This document shows, one piece after another, positions 43,615-55,197 of a stretch of 64,000 nt of DNA; position 1 is the first letter of the stretch, and each line of letters begins with the position of its first letter. The position numbers and the translations under genes are program-made. Under the pieces are notes generated by a model. That model had not been told where the DNA came from. It saw nothing but the letters and a program-made list of their open reading frames with translations, and did not search any database. Origin of the DNA: Capra hircus (Eukaryota > Chordata > Mammalia > Artiodactyla > Bovidae); contig NW_017189517.1 of the NCBI RefSeq assembly GCF_001704415.2, positions 4,661,167 to 4,725,166 of the forward strand. The letters are read 5' to 3'.

Positions 43615-44633
43615 ATGGGAATACCAGACCACCTAACCTGCTTCTTGAGAAATCTATATGCAGGTCAGGAAGCAACAGTTAGAATTGGACATGGAACAAC
43701 AGATTGGTTCCAAATAGGAAAAGGAGTACATCATGGCTGTATATTGTTACCCTGCTTATTTAACTTACATGTAGAGTACACAATGAGAAACGCTGGAATG
43801 GAAGAAACACAAGCTGGAATCAAGATTGCCGGGAGAAGTATCAATAGCCTCAGATATGCAGATAACACCACCCTTAAGACAGAAAGTGAAGAGGAGCTAA
43901 AAAGCCTCTTGATGAAAGTGAAAGAGGAGAATGAAAAAGTTGGCTTAAAGCTCAACATTCAGAAAACGAAGATCATGGCATCTGGTCCCATCATTTCATG
44001 GGAAATAGATGGGGAAATGGTGGAAACAGTGTCAGACTTTATTTTTGGGGGCTCCAGAATCACTGCAGATGGTGGTTGCAGCCATGAAATTAAAAGACGC
44101 TTACTCCTTGGAAGAAAAGTTATGAGCAACCTAGATAGTATATTCAAAAGCAGAGACATTACTTTGCCGACTATGGTCCGTCTAGTCAAGGCTATAGTTT
44201 TTCCTGTGGTCATGTATGGATGTGAGAGTTGGACTGTGAAGAAGGCTGAGCGCTGAAGAATTGATGCTTTTGAACTGTGGTGTTGGAGAAGACTCTTGAG
44301 AGTCCCTTGAACTGCAAGGAGATCCAACCAGTCCATTCTGAAGGAGATCAGCCCTGGGATTTCTTTGGAAGGAATGATACTGAAGCTGAAACTCCAGTAC
44401 TTTGGCCACCTCATGGGAAGAGCTGACTCATTGGAAAAGACTCTGATGCTGGGAGGAATTGGGGTCAGGAGGAGAAGGGGACGACCGAGGATGAGATGGC
44501 TGGATGGCATCACGGACTCGATGGATGTGAGTCTGAGTGAACTCCGGGAGTTTGTGACGGACAGGAAGGCCTGGCGTGCTGCGATTCATGGGGTTACAAA
44601 GAGTCGGACACGACTGAGCCACTGAACTGAACT
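43615..44633 (+). mobile_element. BovB, sense, 5'-truncated in RT
   Basis: It starts at the MGIPDHLTC block and runs to the tail. The frame at 43615-44256 is open for 213 residues, but motif C reads YADN in place of YADD (GATAACACC at 43860-43868), so a catalytic Asp is lost. The frame stops at TGA after KKAER where other copies have CGA. It shares NAGMEETQAG and EENEKVG with the copy at 41003-42070. Confidence 0.95.
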
Positions 44634-44985
44634 CAAGTGATAATTTAATAAGTCACTCTAACTTGATTTCCTCCAGTGTTTATTCCCTTCTCTTTTCTTG
44701 TCTTACGTGTAAGAAAATAATAGGCAAGTTATACCTCAGGTAGGCAATTTCCGAAATGGTATGTTTTTTGAATAAAAATTAGACCTTCAAATTCTCTTCC
44801 TTCCAACCTAACCCTACACACACCATAAGGATTATAGAATAACCAAGTAGTGAGAAGTACTGTACCTAACCTATGCTTCATGCAACTCTCGAACTTTGTG
44901 TTGTTGTCCAACATTCATGCTGTGGTATCAGTGCCATGTATCAGAGTACATCCAAGTATCTTGCCATGTGTTGTATTCCATATCC
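44634..44985. other. No recognisable feature
   Basis: Short single-copy-looking stretch between a BovB and a SINE. Confidence 0.45.
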
Positions 44986-45200
44986 CACCTAGTCACTTCA
45001 GTCATGTCAAACTCTTTGTGACCCCATAGACTGTAGCCTTCCAGGCTTCTATATCCATGGGGTTCTCCAGGCAAGAATAGTAGAATGCATTGCTATTTCC
45101 TTCTCCAGACGATCTTCCCATCCCAGGGATCGAACCTGGGTCTCCTGGGTCTCCTGCATTTGTAGGTGGTTCTATACCACTAGTGCCACTTGGAAGTCCT
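44986..45200 (-). mobile_element. Bov-tA SINE, antisense
   Basis: The antisense body runs from CTAGTCACTTCAGTCATGTC to AGTGCCACTTGGAAGTCC. GGGTCTCCT is duplicated in tandem at about 45138-45157, a small internal slippage. Confidence 0.88.
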
Positions 45201-45269
45201 TTTTTCCTCCCAGAAATAAGAAGCTGACATCTAGCAGCACTGGTATGCAGAGAGGCCACACTGTTCTTT

Positions 45270-45484
45270 GGGCTTCCCTAGTGGTTCAGATAAAGAATCT
45301 GCGTGCAGTGCAGGAGACCTGGGTTCAATCCCTGTGTCGGGAAGATCCCTTGGAGAAGGGATAGCTACCCACTCTAGTATGCTTGCCTGGAGAATCCCAC
45401 AGACAGAGGAGCCTGATGAGGAGGGCCTACAGTCCATGGGGTTGCAAGAGTCGAGCATGATTTAGTGACTAAACCACCACTACT
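45270..45484 (+). mobile_element. Bov-tA SINE, sense
   Basis: It runs from GGGCTTCCCTAGTGG to GACTAAACCACCAC. A perfect TSD, CTGTTCTTT, lies at 45261-45269 and 45485-45493. With the antisense SINE 70 bp to the left it forms an inverted SINE pair. Confidence 0.92.
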
Positions 45485-45493
45485 CTGTTCTTT

Positions 45494-46264
45494 ATCTAGT
45501 ATCATTAACAATTGATTTGCAGATATTTGTACAATTACTTTTCTTTCTCTGTTTCTCAAATGATATCTCTACAAAGTAACACCATGGGAATTCAGCAGGT
45601 CTCAAATTATAATCCCTAATATTTGCTTTTGTAAGCAATCCATTGTATATCATTTACTATGAAGTCAGTACCAAACTGTGCCTGTAAATTTTGCTCATGT
45701 GCCCTATGTAGTAATGTGCTGACACTTCTGTTCCTGTCTATTCACTTTAATATGGTTGCAATCTATCCCGCATCTTCTATCAAATCCCCCACCATGTGTG
45801 GGCCTCCAGGGCTGGTGACATGTGTCACCACTCAAGTGTTTGCAACTCCTCAAAGAAGTGTCTTCACACTGAGTCATCTGCCTACGTCAAACCCTCAAAA
45901 TACACCCAGATTTCCATCCCCCAATTCTTGTTACATTAAAACAAAACAAAAAACTGCTTGTCAATCGGTTTTAATGACATACACCTAAAGACAGTAAATG
46001 CAAAAGATATCTTGTGTTATATGGGAACCATGGATATAGACACTGTGATCTGAGTAATTTTTCATGCGAAATAATTTCCACTGGCATTATCTATAGGGAA
46101 CTAATGCTTCAGCTCTTGACTCTCATCTACAAAGTTCCCTACACACCGCTTTTGGCTGGCAGACCTGGAACTAGATTGGTGTGTAGCTGAAAAACCTGTC
46201 TAGTCCATGTTGTAATTTTTGCACAGGTTTGTTTTCAGTGCCAGTCAATTCATACTAACACCAT
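45494..46264. other. No recognisable feature
   Basis: No repeat family I can name. The 109-residue frame at 45659-45988 starts at an ATG but has no motif or membrane segment and a Pro/Ser/Thr-rich end, so I do not call it a gene. Confidence 0.45.
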
Positions 46265-46520
46265 TTAACTTCAAACATATTTATTGGGTCTCTGTAACAT
46301 TTCAAGCATTTAGCTGTGCATAATGATGAGCAAGTCATAGTACCTGCATTCCACAGGTTACATGGATAGCAGAGATGATAAGTGGGTAGATAGTCATTTA
46401 CAGTACAGAGCAGCATTTGTTAAGTTATGGAAGCTTAGAAAGCAAACAACTTCCTCAAGGCAAAGTCAGAGAGGGTGGGGGAGGAGATAGGAAGGGTCAC
46501 AATGGCATTTCCTCAGAGCA
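46265..46520 (-). mobile_element. L2-like 3' end, antisense
   Basis: CAAACATATTTATTGGGTCTC, ATAATGATGAGCAAGTCATAG, TACCTGCATTCCACAGGTTAC and a GGTGGGGGAGGAG stretch follow the antisense order of an L2-type end. Highly diverged. Confidence 0.42.
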
Positions 46521-46682
46521 TGAGGCTAAATGAGTCTAAAAGTTTCTTCCCAGTTCTGTTTCTGTGATGTTTCTCACTCCAAATGTGAACTGTAGTCACT
46601 GATGACTCCCCAGTCAACAGTTTTCATATGTTAATACTGGAAGTCTAGTATTAAAGCCCTAGGAGAATAGTAGAGGTTACAG

Positions 46683-47970
46683 TTGCATTCATCTCACATG
46701 CTAGTAAAGTAATGCTCAAAATTCTCCAAGCCAGGCTTCAGCAATACATGAACTGTGAACTTCCTGATGTTCAAGCTGGTTTTAGAAAAGGCAGAGGAAC
46801 CAGAGATCAAATTGCCAACATCTGCTGGATCATGGAAAAAGCAAGAGACTCCCAGAAAAACATCTATTTCTGCTTTATTGACTATGCCAAAGCCTTTGAC
46901 TGTGTGGATCACAAAAAACTGTGGAAAATTCTGAAAGAGATGGGAATACCAGACCACCTGACCTGCCTCTTGAGAAATCTGTATACAGGTCAGGAAGCAA
47001 CAGTTAGAACTGGACATGGAACAACAGACAGGTTCCAAATAGGAAAAGGAGTACATCACGGCTGTATATTGTCACCCTGCTTATTTAACTTCTATGCAGA
47101 GTACATCATGAGAAATGCTGGACTGGAAGAAACATAAGCTGGAATCAAGATTGCCTGGAGAAATATCAATAGCCTCAGACATGCAGATGACACGACCCTT
47201 ATGGCAGAAAGTGAAGAGGAACTAAAAAGCCTCTTGATGAAAGTGAAAGAAGAGAGTGAAAAAGTTGGCCTAAAGCTCAACATTCAGAAAACGAAGATCA
47301 TGGCATTCGGTCCCATCACTTCATGGGAAATAGATGGGGAAACAGTGAAAACATTGTTAGACTTTATTTTTTTGGGCTCCTGAATCACTGCAGATGGTGG
47401 TTGCAGCCATGAAATTAAAAGACGCTTACTCCTTGGAAGAAAAGTTATGACCAACCTAGATAGCATATTCAAGAGCACAGACATTACTTTGCTGACTAAG
47501 GCCCGTCTAGCCAAGGCTATGGTTTTTCCAGTAGTCATGTATGGATGTGAGAGTTGGACTGTGAAGAAGGCTGAGCACCGAAGAATTGATGCGTTTGAAC
47601 TGTGGTGTTGGAGAAGACTCTTGAGAGTCCCTTGGACTGCAAAGAGATCCAACCAGTCCATTCTGAAGGAGATCAGCCCTGGGATTTCTTTGGAAGGAAT
47701 GATGCTAAAGCTGAAGCACCAGTACTTTGGCCACCTCATGCGAAGAGTTGACTCATTGGAAAAGACTCTGATGCTAGGAGGGATTGGGGTCAGGAGGACA
47801 AGGGGACGACAGAGGATGAGATGGCTGGATGGTATCACGGACTCGATGGACATGAGTCTGAGTGAACTCCAGGAGTTGTTGGTGATGGACAGGGAGGCCT
47901 GGTGTGCTGCCATTCATGGGGTCGTAAAGAGTCGGACACGACTGAGCGACTGAACTGAACTGAACTGAAC
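46683..47970 (+). mobile_element. BovB, sense, 5'-truncated in RT
   Basis: It starts in the HASKVMLKILQ block and runs to the tail. Frames: 46712-47137 (motif A FIDYAKAFDCVD intact; stop after GLEET), 47201-47383 and 47447-47953. At motif C the codons read HADDTTL, as TAT is CAT at 47177-47182. It shares derived variants (STDITL, TKAR, VRRTRGRQ) with the antisense copy at 48575-50190. Confidence 0.95.
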
Positions 47971-48574
47971 AGTATTTGAGAAGTGGGATGAGTGTGATGA
48001 CTTCAGAACAAGTGTGCAACACTTAGCCTCTGTCCCATTAAACCTCAGCTAGGTTGGAAAGAAGAGAAAGGTAATTAAGGAATTCCAGCTTGATAAGCTT
48101 TGGGGAGGTCAGAGTAGAGGAGATAATTTGGAAGCCAAAGAGGTATGAGATAATGAGATGTAGATTAGAGGACTGTTATGCTGTTCAGTAATGGAAGAAT
48201 GACAAGGGAAGGGGAAAGGAATACAGCATGAGGAATCATCATAACAAAGAGGAGACTGGAGCAATGCATCTCCAAAGCAGCTGATAAGCCACAATTTATG
48301 TGAATCTTTAGGAAACACACTTACACTTCTGCCACATTATACTGAGGCATTTTTCCAAGGTTGTTTCTAAAACAGACTCAATAATATTTTAAACATACCA
48401 GATGGCATGTATTTCAGCATCTCCAAATTATTGATAATTATAATCCACAGATGTGTTCTTATTAATATGATAAAACTCTTTCAATGTGATGAAAAAGAAA
48501 GTGTCCCTCAGTAATTTACTTCAGATGCAATACTTACTCATGCATAGGACTGAGGTATTCTGCTATCCCATATT
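47971..48574. other. No recognisable feature
   Basis: A spacer of about 600 bp between two tail-to-tail BovB copies. No repeat or coding signal that I can name. Confidence 0.5.
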
Positions 48575-50190
48575 AGTTCAGTTAGTCAGTTCAGTCGCTC
48601 AGTCATGTCCGACTCTTTGCGACCCCATGAATGGCAGCACACCAGGCCTCCCTGTCCATCACCAACTCCTGGAGTTCACTCAGACTCATGTCCATCGAGT
48701 CCATGATACCATCCAGCCATCTCATCCCCTGTCTTCCCCTTGTCCTCCTGACCCCAATCCCTCCTAGCATCAGAGTCTTTTCCAATGAGTCAACTCTTCA
48801 CATGAGGTGGCCAAAGTACTGGAGCTTCAGCTTTAGCATCATTCCTTCCAAAGAAATCCCAGGGCTGATCTCCTTCAGAATGGACTGGTTGGATCTCTTT
48901 GCAGTCCAAGGGACTCTCAAGAGTCTTCTCCAACACCACAGTTCAAACGCATCAATTCTTCGGTGCTCAGCCTTCTTCACAGTCCAACTCTCACATCCAT
49001 ACATGACTACTGGAAAAACCATAGCCTTGACTAGACGGGCCTTAGTCGGCAAAGTAATGTCTGTGCTCTTGAATATGCTATCTAGGTTGGTCATAACTTT
49101 TCTTCCAAGGAGTAAGTGTCTTTTAATTTCACGGGTACAATCACCATCTGCAGTGATTCTGGAGCCCAAAAAATAAAGTCTGACACTGTTTCCACAGTTT
49201 CCCCATCTATTTCCCATGAAGTGATGGGACGGGATGCCATGGTCTTCGTTTTCTGAATGTTGAGCTTTAGGCCAACTTTTTCACTCTCCTCTTTCACTTT
49301 CATCAAGAGGCTTTTTAGCTCCTCTTCACTTTCTATTATAAGGGTGGTGTCATCTGCATATCTGAGGCTATTGATATTTCTCCCGGCAATCTTGATTCCA
49401 GCTTGTGTTTCTTCCAGTCCAGCGTTTCTCATGATGTACTCTGCATAGAATTTAAATAAGCAGAGTGACAATATACAGCCTTGACGTACTCCTTTTCCTA
49501 TTTGGAACCAGTCTGTTGTTCCATGGCCAGTTCTAACTGTTGCTTCCTGACTTGTATACAGATTTCTCAAAAGGCAGGTCAGGTGGTCTGGTATTCCCAT
49601 CTCTTTCAGAATTTTCCACATTTTTTTGTGATCCACACAGTCAAAGGCTTTGGCATAGTCAATAAAGCAGAAATAGATGTTTTTCTGGGAGTCTCTTGCT
49701 TTTTCCATGATCCAGCGGATGTTGGCAATTTGATCTCTGGTTTCTCTGCCTTTTCTAAAACCAGCTTGAACATCAGGAAGTTCACAGTTCATGTATTGCT
49801 GAAGCCTGATTTGGAGAATTTTGAGCATTACTTTACTAACATGTGAGATGAGTCCAATTGTGTGGTAGTTTGTGCATTCTTTGGCATTGCCTTTCTTTGG
49901 AATTGGAATGAAAACTGACCTTTTCCAGTCCTGTGGCCACTGCTGAGTTTTCCAAATTTGCTGGCATATTGAGTGCAGCACTTTCACAGCATCATCTTTC
50001 AGGATTTGAAGCAGCTCAACTGGAATTCCATAACCTCCACTAGCTTTGTTCGTAGTGATGCTTTCTAAGGCCCACTTGCCTTCACATTCCAAGACATCTG
50101 GCTCTAGGTTAGTGATCACATCATCATGATTATCTGGGTCGTGAAGATCTTTTTGTGCAGTTCTTTCATGTATTCTTGCCACCTCTTCTG
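48575..50190 (-). mobile_element. BovB, antisense, endonuclease lost
   Basis: On the minus strand it starts just before the RT domain (about 50190) and ends in the TTCAG tail at 48575. It carries the 367-residue RT frame listed separately, then a C-terminal frame (48798-49217). One stop after YFGHLM and a frameshift at the FLGS region inactivate it. Confidence 0.95.
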
Positions 50191-50194
50191 ACAC
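49091..50194 (-). pseudogene. BovB reverse transcriptase, 367-residue frame
   Basis: The frame covers the pre-RT segment (DNHDDVITNLEPDV), RT fingers (SGGYGIPVELL, WKRSVFIPIPKK), motif A (FIDYAKAFDCVD), GKGVRQGCILS and motif C (RYADDTTLI). All RT catalytic residues I can check are present. A one-base loss in the TTTTTTGGGCTCC stretch (near 49167) puts the C-terminal 24 residues out of frame. The first few residues come from flanking DNA. Expression is not expected. Confidence 0.85.
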
Positions 50195-50279
50195 ATCCCC
50201 AATTACTTGTTCCTTTCTGCCTCATAACTTTCCTCAGTCCTCTGGGCCTGCATTAACACCACCCTTCTGCTGTATTATG

Positions 50280-50590
50280 CAGCCCTAACTCATAGTCACT
50301 TCTTAGGTACTGAATCGAATGCCATCTCCTCTGATAGGCCTTCTCTGGCCCTAAAATGTAGGTCCGACACTCATCTAATAGGTTATCCTAACACTATAAT
50401 TTTCTTTTATAACACTACAAGTGTAATTATAAAATCATTTGTTATTTTTAAATGTCTGTTCTTTCCACCCCTTTCCTAATTGGAAGGTAACATCTATAAA
50501 AGTGGGAGTCACTTTTTTTCCTAGGCATTGTCAGAAAATCTAACACATAGTACATAGTTATTAAATCTTTGCTAAGTGAATAGGTATTTA
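50280..50590 (+). mobile_element. L2 LINE 3' end, sense
   Basis: L2 order: ATGCCATCTCCTCTGATAGG, CTTCTCTGGCCCTAAAATG, TTCTTTTATAACACTAC, CACCCCTTTCCTAATTGGAAGG, TAACACATAGTACATAGTT and TTGCTAAGTGAAT. Diverged but collinear. Confidence 0.6.
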
Positions 50591-50599
50591 ATTTAAATG

Positions 50600-50780
50600 A
50601 AATGATTAGGCTGGGGGGAAGATGGGATATCTTGCATTTGGCATCTTGGGGACTGTGGACAGCCAGGTGGGCTGGGCCTTACAAACTTAGGAGGAGCGGG
50701 AAAGACAGGAATCAGATTGTCTATGCTTTCACCGCGAGAAGGCATGACGCCTCTGGAAGCAGTGTCTTGGGCTGGATTAT
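50600..50780. other. GC-richer unclassified segment
   Basis: About 180 bp rich in G, C and CpG (for example ACCGCGAGAAGGCATGACGCC) between an L2 and an old BovB. It is unlike either neighbour. It could be a small processed pseudogene or LTR scrap; I cannot identify it. Confidence 0.3.
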
Positions 50781-53221
50781 GATCTACAAGACATTCTAGA
50801 ACTAACACCTGAAAAAAGATGTCCTTTTTATCATAGGGAACTGGAATGCTAAAGTAGGAAATCAAGAGATACCTGGAGTAACAGGCAAGTTTGGCCTTGG
50901 AGTACAAAATGAAGCAGGCAAGGGCTAATAGAGTTTTGCCAAGTGAATGAACTGGTCATAGAAAACATCTTCTTAGAACAACACAAGATAAGGCTATACA
51001 CATGGACATCACCAGATAGTCAGTACCAAAATCAGATTGATTATTTCCTTTGCAGCCAAAGATGGAAAAGTTCTATATAGCCAGCAAAAATAAGACCTGG
51101 AGCTGACTTTGGTGTAGATCATGAACTCCTTGTTGCCAACTTCAGACTTAAAGTGAAGAAAGAAGGGAAAAACCACTAGACCATTCAGGTATGACCTAAA
51201 TCAAACCCCTTATGATTATAAACAGGAAGTGTCAAATTGATTCATAGGATTAGATGTGATAGACAGTCTGAAGAGCTATGGACTAAGGTTCATAAAAATG
51301 TACAGGAGGCGGTGATCAAAATCATCCCCAAGAAAAAGAAATGCAAAAAGGCAAAATAGTTGCCTGAGGAGTCCTTACAAATAGCTTGGAAATGAAGAGA
51401 AGAAAAAGGAAAAGGAAAAAAGGAAAGATATATAAATCTGAATGCAGAGTTCCAAAGAATAGCAAGGAGAGGTAAGACAGCCTTCCTAAGTGATCAATGC
51501 AAAGAAATAGAGGAAAGTAATAGAATGGGAAAGACTAGAGGTCTCTTCAAGAAAATCAGAGATACCAAGGTAACATTTCATGCAAAGATGGGCACAATAA
51601 AGGACATAAACGGTTTGGACCTAACAAAAACAGAAGATATTAAGAAGAGGTGGCAAGAATACACAGAAGAAATGTACAAAAAAAAATCTTAATGAAAACC
51701 ATAATGGTGTGATCACTCTCCTAGAGCCAGACGTCCTGGAGTGTGAAGTCTAATGGGCCTCAGGAAACATCACTATGAACAAAGCTAGTGGAGGTGATAG
51801 AATTCCAGCTGAGATATTTCAAATCATAAAAATTGATGCTGTGAAAGTGCTGCACTAAAGATGCCAGAAAATTTAGAAAACTCAAGAGTGGCCACAGAAC
51901 TGGAAAAATTCAGTTTTCATTCCAATCCCAAGGAAAGGTAATGTCAAAGAATGTTCAAATTACCACACAATTGCACTCATCTCACACGTTAGCAAAGTAA
52001 TGCTCAAAATTCTCCAAGCTATGCTTCAACAGTAGGTGAGCTAACAAATTCCAGATGTTCAAGCTGGATATAGTAAAGGAAGAGGAACCAGTGATCAAAT
52101 TGCCAACATCTGTTGGATCATAGAAAAAGTAAGAGAATTCCAGAAAAAACATTTGTTTTATTGACTACACTAAAACCTTTGACTCTGTGGATATCAACAA
52201 ACTGTGGAAAATTCTTAAAGTGATATGAATATCAGACCACCTTACCTGCCTCCTGAGAAATCTGTATGCAGGTCAAGAAGCAATAGTTAGAACAGGACAT
52301 GGAACAATGGAGTGGTTCCAAATTGAGAAAGGAGTACATCAAAGTTGTATACTGTCATCCTGCTTATTTAACTTATATTCAGAGTACATCATGTGAAATG
52401 CTAGGCTGGATGAAACACAAGATGGAATGAAGATTGCTGGGAAAAATATCAATAACCTCAGATATACAGATGACACCCACCCCTATAGAAGAACTTCATA
52501 AAAGTTAAAGATGATAGTGAAAAATCTGGCTTAAAGCTCAACATTCAAAAAACAAAGATGATGGCTTCCATTTCCATCACTTCATGGCAAATAGATGGGG
52601 AAACAATGGAAACAGTGACAGCCTTTATTTTCTTGGGCTCCAAAATCACTGCAGATGGTGACTGCAATCATGAAATTAGAAAACACTTGCTCCTTGGAAG
52701 AAAAGCTATGACAAACCTAGACAGCACATTAAAAAGCAGAGACATCACTTTGCTGACAAAGGTTTGTCTAGTCAAATTTATAGTTTTTCCAGTAGTTATG
52801 TATGGATGTGAGAGTTGGACTATAAAGAAAGCTGAACGCCGAAGAATTGATGCTTTTGAACTGGGGTGTTGGAGAAAACTCTTGAGAGTCCCTCTGACTG
52901 CGAGGAGATCCAACCAGTCAATCCTAAAGGAAAGTAGTCCCAAACACTAATTGGAAGGACTGATGCTGAAGTTGAGGCTCCAATACTTTGGCCACCTCAT
53001 ATGAAGAACTGGCTTATTAGAAAAGACCCTGATGCTGGGAAAGATTGAAGGCAGGAGGAGAAGAGGACAACAGAGGATGAGATGGTTGGATGGCAAAACT
53101 GACTAGATGGACATAAGTTTAAGCAAGCTCCAGGAGTTGATGATAGACAGGGAAAGCTGGTGTGCTGCAGTCTATTGTGTTGCAAAGAGTCAGCCATGAC
53201 TGAGCGACTGAACTGAACTGA
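50781..53221 (+). mobile_element. Old BovB, sense, missing first part
   Basis: It starts inside the endonuclease (block equivalent to LELTPKKDVLFIIG; here GNWNAKVG near 50838) and runs through RT to the tail. Stops and indels are frequent: motif A reads as TTGACTACACTAAAACC and the YADD region is TATACAGATGAC. The only long frame is the C-terminal one at 52558-52950 (MYGCESWTIKK). Its divergence is like that of the outer copy at 8130-16385. Confidence 0.93.
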
Positions 53222-53279
53222 TATATGGAGTTACTCAAAGATCCGGATATACAGCTGTTTGATGATACATGCTTTCATT

Positions 53280-55177
53280 TACCTGTGAAAAGAAGAGAAG
53301 CGAAAAGCCAAGGAGAAAAGGAAAGATATAAGCATCTGAATGCAGAGTTCCAAAGAATAGCAAGAAGAGATAAGAAAGCCTTCTTCAGTGATCAATGAAA
53401 AGAAATAGAGGAAAACAACAGAATGGGAAAGACTAGAGATCTCTTCAAGAAAATTAGAGATACCAAGGGAACATTTTATGTAAAGATGGGCTCGATAAAG
53501 GATAGAAATGGTATGGACCTAACAGAAGCAGAAGATATTAAGAAGGGATGGCAAGAATACACAGAAGAACTGTTCAAAAAGGATCTTCATGACCCAGATA
53601 ATCACGATGGTGTGATCACTCATCTAGAACCAGGCATCCTGGAATGTGAAGTCAAGTGGGCCTTAGAAAGCATCACTAAGAACAAAGCTAGTGGAGGTGA
53701 TGGAATTCCAGTTAAGCTATTTCAAATGCTGAAAGATGATGCTGTGAAAGTGCTGCACTCAATATGCCAGCAAATTTGGAAAACTCAGCAGTGGCCACAG
53801 GACTGGAAAAGGTCAGTTTTCATTCCAATTCCAAAGAAAGGCAATGCCAAAGAATGCACAAACTACCACACAGTTGCACTCATCTCACAAGCTACTAAAG
53901 TAATGTTCAAAATTCTCAAAGCCAGGCTTCAGCAATACATAAACTGTGAACTTCCTGATGTTCAAGCTGGTTTTAGAAAAGGCAGAGGAACCAGAGATCA
54001 AATTGCCAACATCTGCTGGATCATGGGAAAAGCAAGAGAGTCCCAGAAAAACATCTATTTCTGCTTTATTGACTATGCCAAAGCCTTTGACTGTGTGGAT
54101 CACAATAAAGTGTGGAAAATTCTGAAAGAGATGGGAATACCAGACCACCTGACCTGCCTCTTGAGAAATCTGTATACAGGTCAGGAAGCAACAGTTAGAA
54201 CTGGACATGAAACAAGAGACTGGTTTCAAATAGGAAAAGGAGTACATCAAGGCTGTATATTGTCACTCTGCTTATTTAACTTCTATGCAGAGTACATCAT
54301 GAGAAACCCTAGCCTGGAAGAAACACAAGCTGGAATCAAGATTGCCGGGAGAAATATCAATAGCCTCAAATATGCAGATGACACCACCCTTATGGCAGAA
54401 AGTGAAGAGGAGCTAAAAAGCCTCTTGATGAAAGTGAAAGAGGAGAGTGAAAAAGTTGGTTTAAAGCTCAACATTCAGAAAACGAAGATCATGGCATCCC
54501 ATCCCATCACTCCATGGGAAATAGATGGAGAAACGGTGGAAGCAGTGTAGTACTTTATTTTTTGGGTCTCCAAAATCACTGCAGATGGTGATTGCAGCCA
54601 TGAAATTAAAAAATGCTTACTCCTTGGAAGAAAAGTTATGACCAACTTAGATAGCATATTCAAAAGCAGAGACATTACTTTGCCGACTAAGGTCCGTCTA
54701 GTCAAGGCTATGGTTTTTCCAGTAGTCATGTATGGATGTGAGAGTTGGACTGTGAAGAAGGCTGAGCACTAAGAATTGATGCTTTTGAACTGTGGTGTTG
54801 GAGAAGACTCTTGAGAGTCCCTTGGACTGCAAGGAGATCAAACCAGTCCATTCTGAAGGGGATCCAAAAAGTCCTTTCTGAAGGAGATCAGCCCTGGGAT
54901 TTCTTTGGAAGGAATGACACTGAAGCTGAAACTCCAGTACTTTGGCCACCTCATGCGAAGAGTTGACTCATTGGAAAAGACTTTGATGCTGGGAGGGATT
55001 TGGGGGAGGAGAAGAAGGGGACGACCGAGAATGAGATGGCTGAATGGCATCACTGACTCGATGGATGTAAGTTTGAGTGAACTCCTGGAGTTGGTGATGG
55101 ACAGGGAGGCCTGGCGTGCTACGATTCATGGGGTCGCAAAGAGTCAGACACCACTGAGCAACTGAACTGAACTGAAC
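53280..55177 (+). mobile_element. Younger BovB, sense, endonuclease lost
   Basis: It starts in the Lys-rich linker (GAAAAGAAGAGAAGCG) and runs to the tail. TGATGATACATGCTTTCATT at 53260-53279 and again at 55178-55197 is a 17- to 20-bp TSD, as the first TGA may belong to the element tail. A short duplication with GGGGATCC near 54858-54890 lies in the C-terminal region. The RT frame is listed separately. Confidence 0.96.
53423..54550 (+). pseudogene. BovB reverse transcriptase, 375-residue frame
   Basis: Open from the linker (MGKTRDLFKKIRDTKG) through SGGDGIPVKLF, WKRSVFIPIPKK, motif A (FIDYAKAFDCVD), GKGVHQGCILS and motif C (KYADDTTLM). It stops at TAG 54548-54550, where other copies read TCA in VSDF. 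All RT catalytic residues that I can see are intact, but it has neither endonuclease nor C-terminal region in frame. Confidence 0.86.
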
Positions 55178-55197
55178 TGATGATACATGCTTTCATT

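Noticed and set aside
45270..45350. tRNA-like head of Bov-tA SINEs as a tRNA gene
   Set aside because: The sequence is the diverged tRNA-derived part of a SINE, followed by SINE body and a TSD. It has no intact cloverleaf that I could draw.
45659..45988. 109-residue frame with ATG
   Set aside because: No motif, no membrane segment, low-complexity end and no support on either side.
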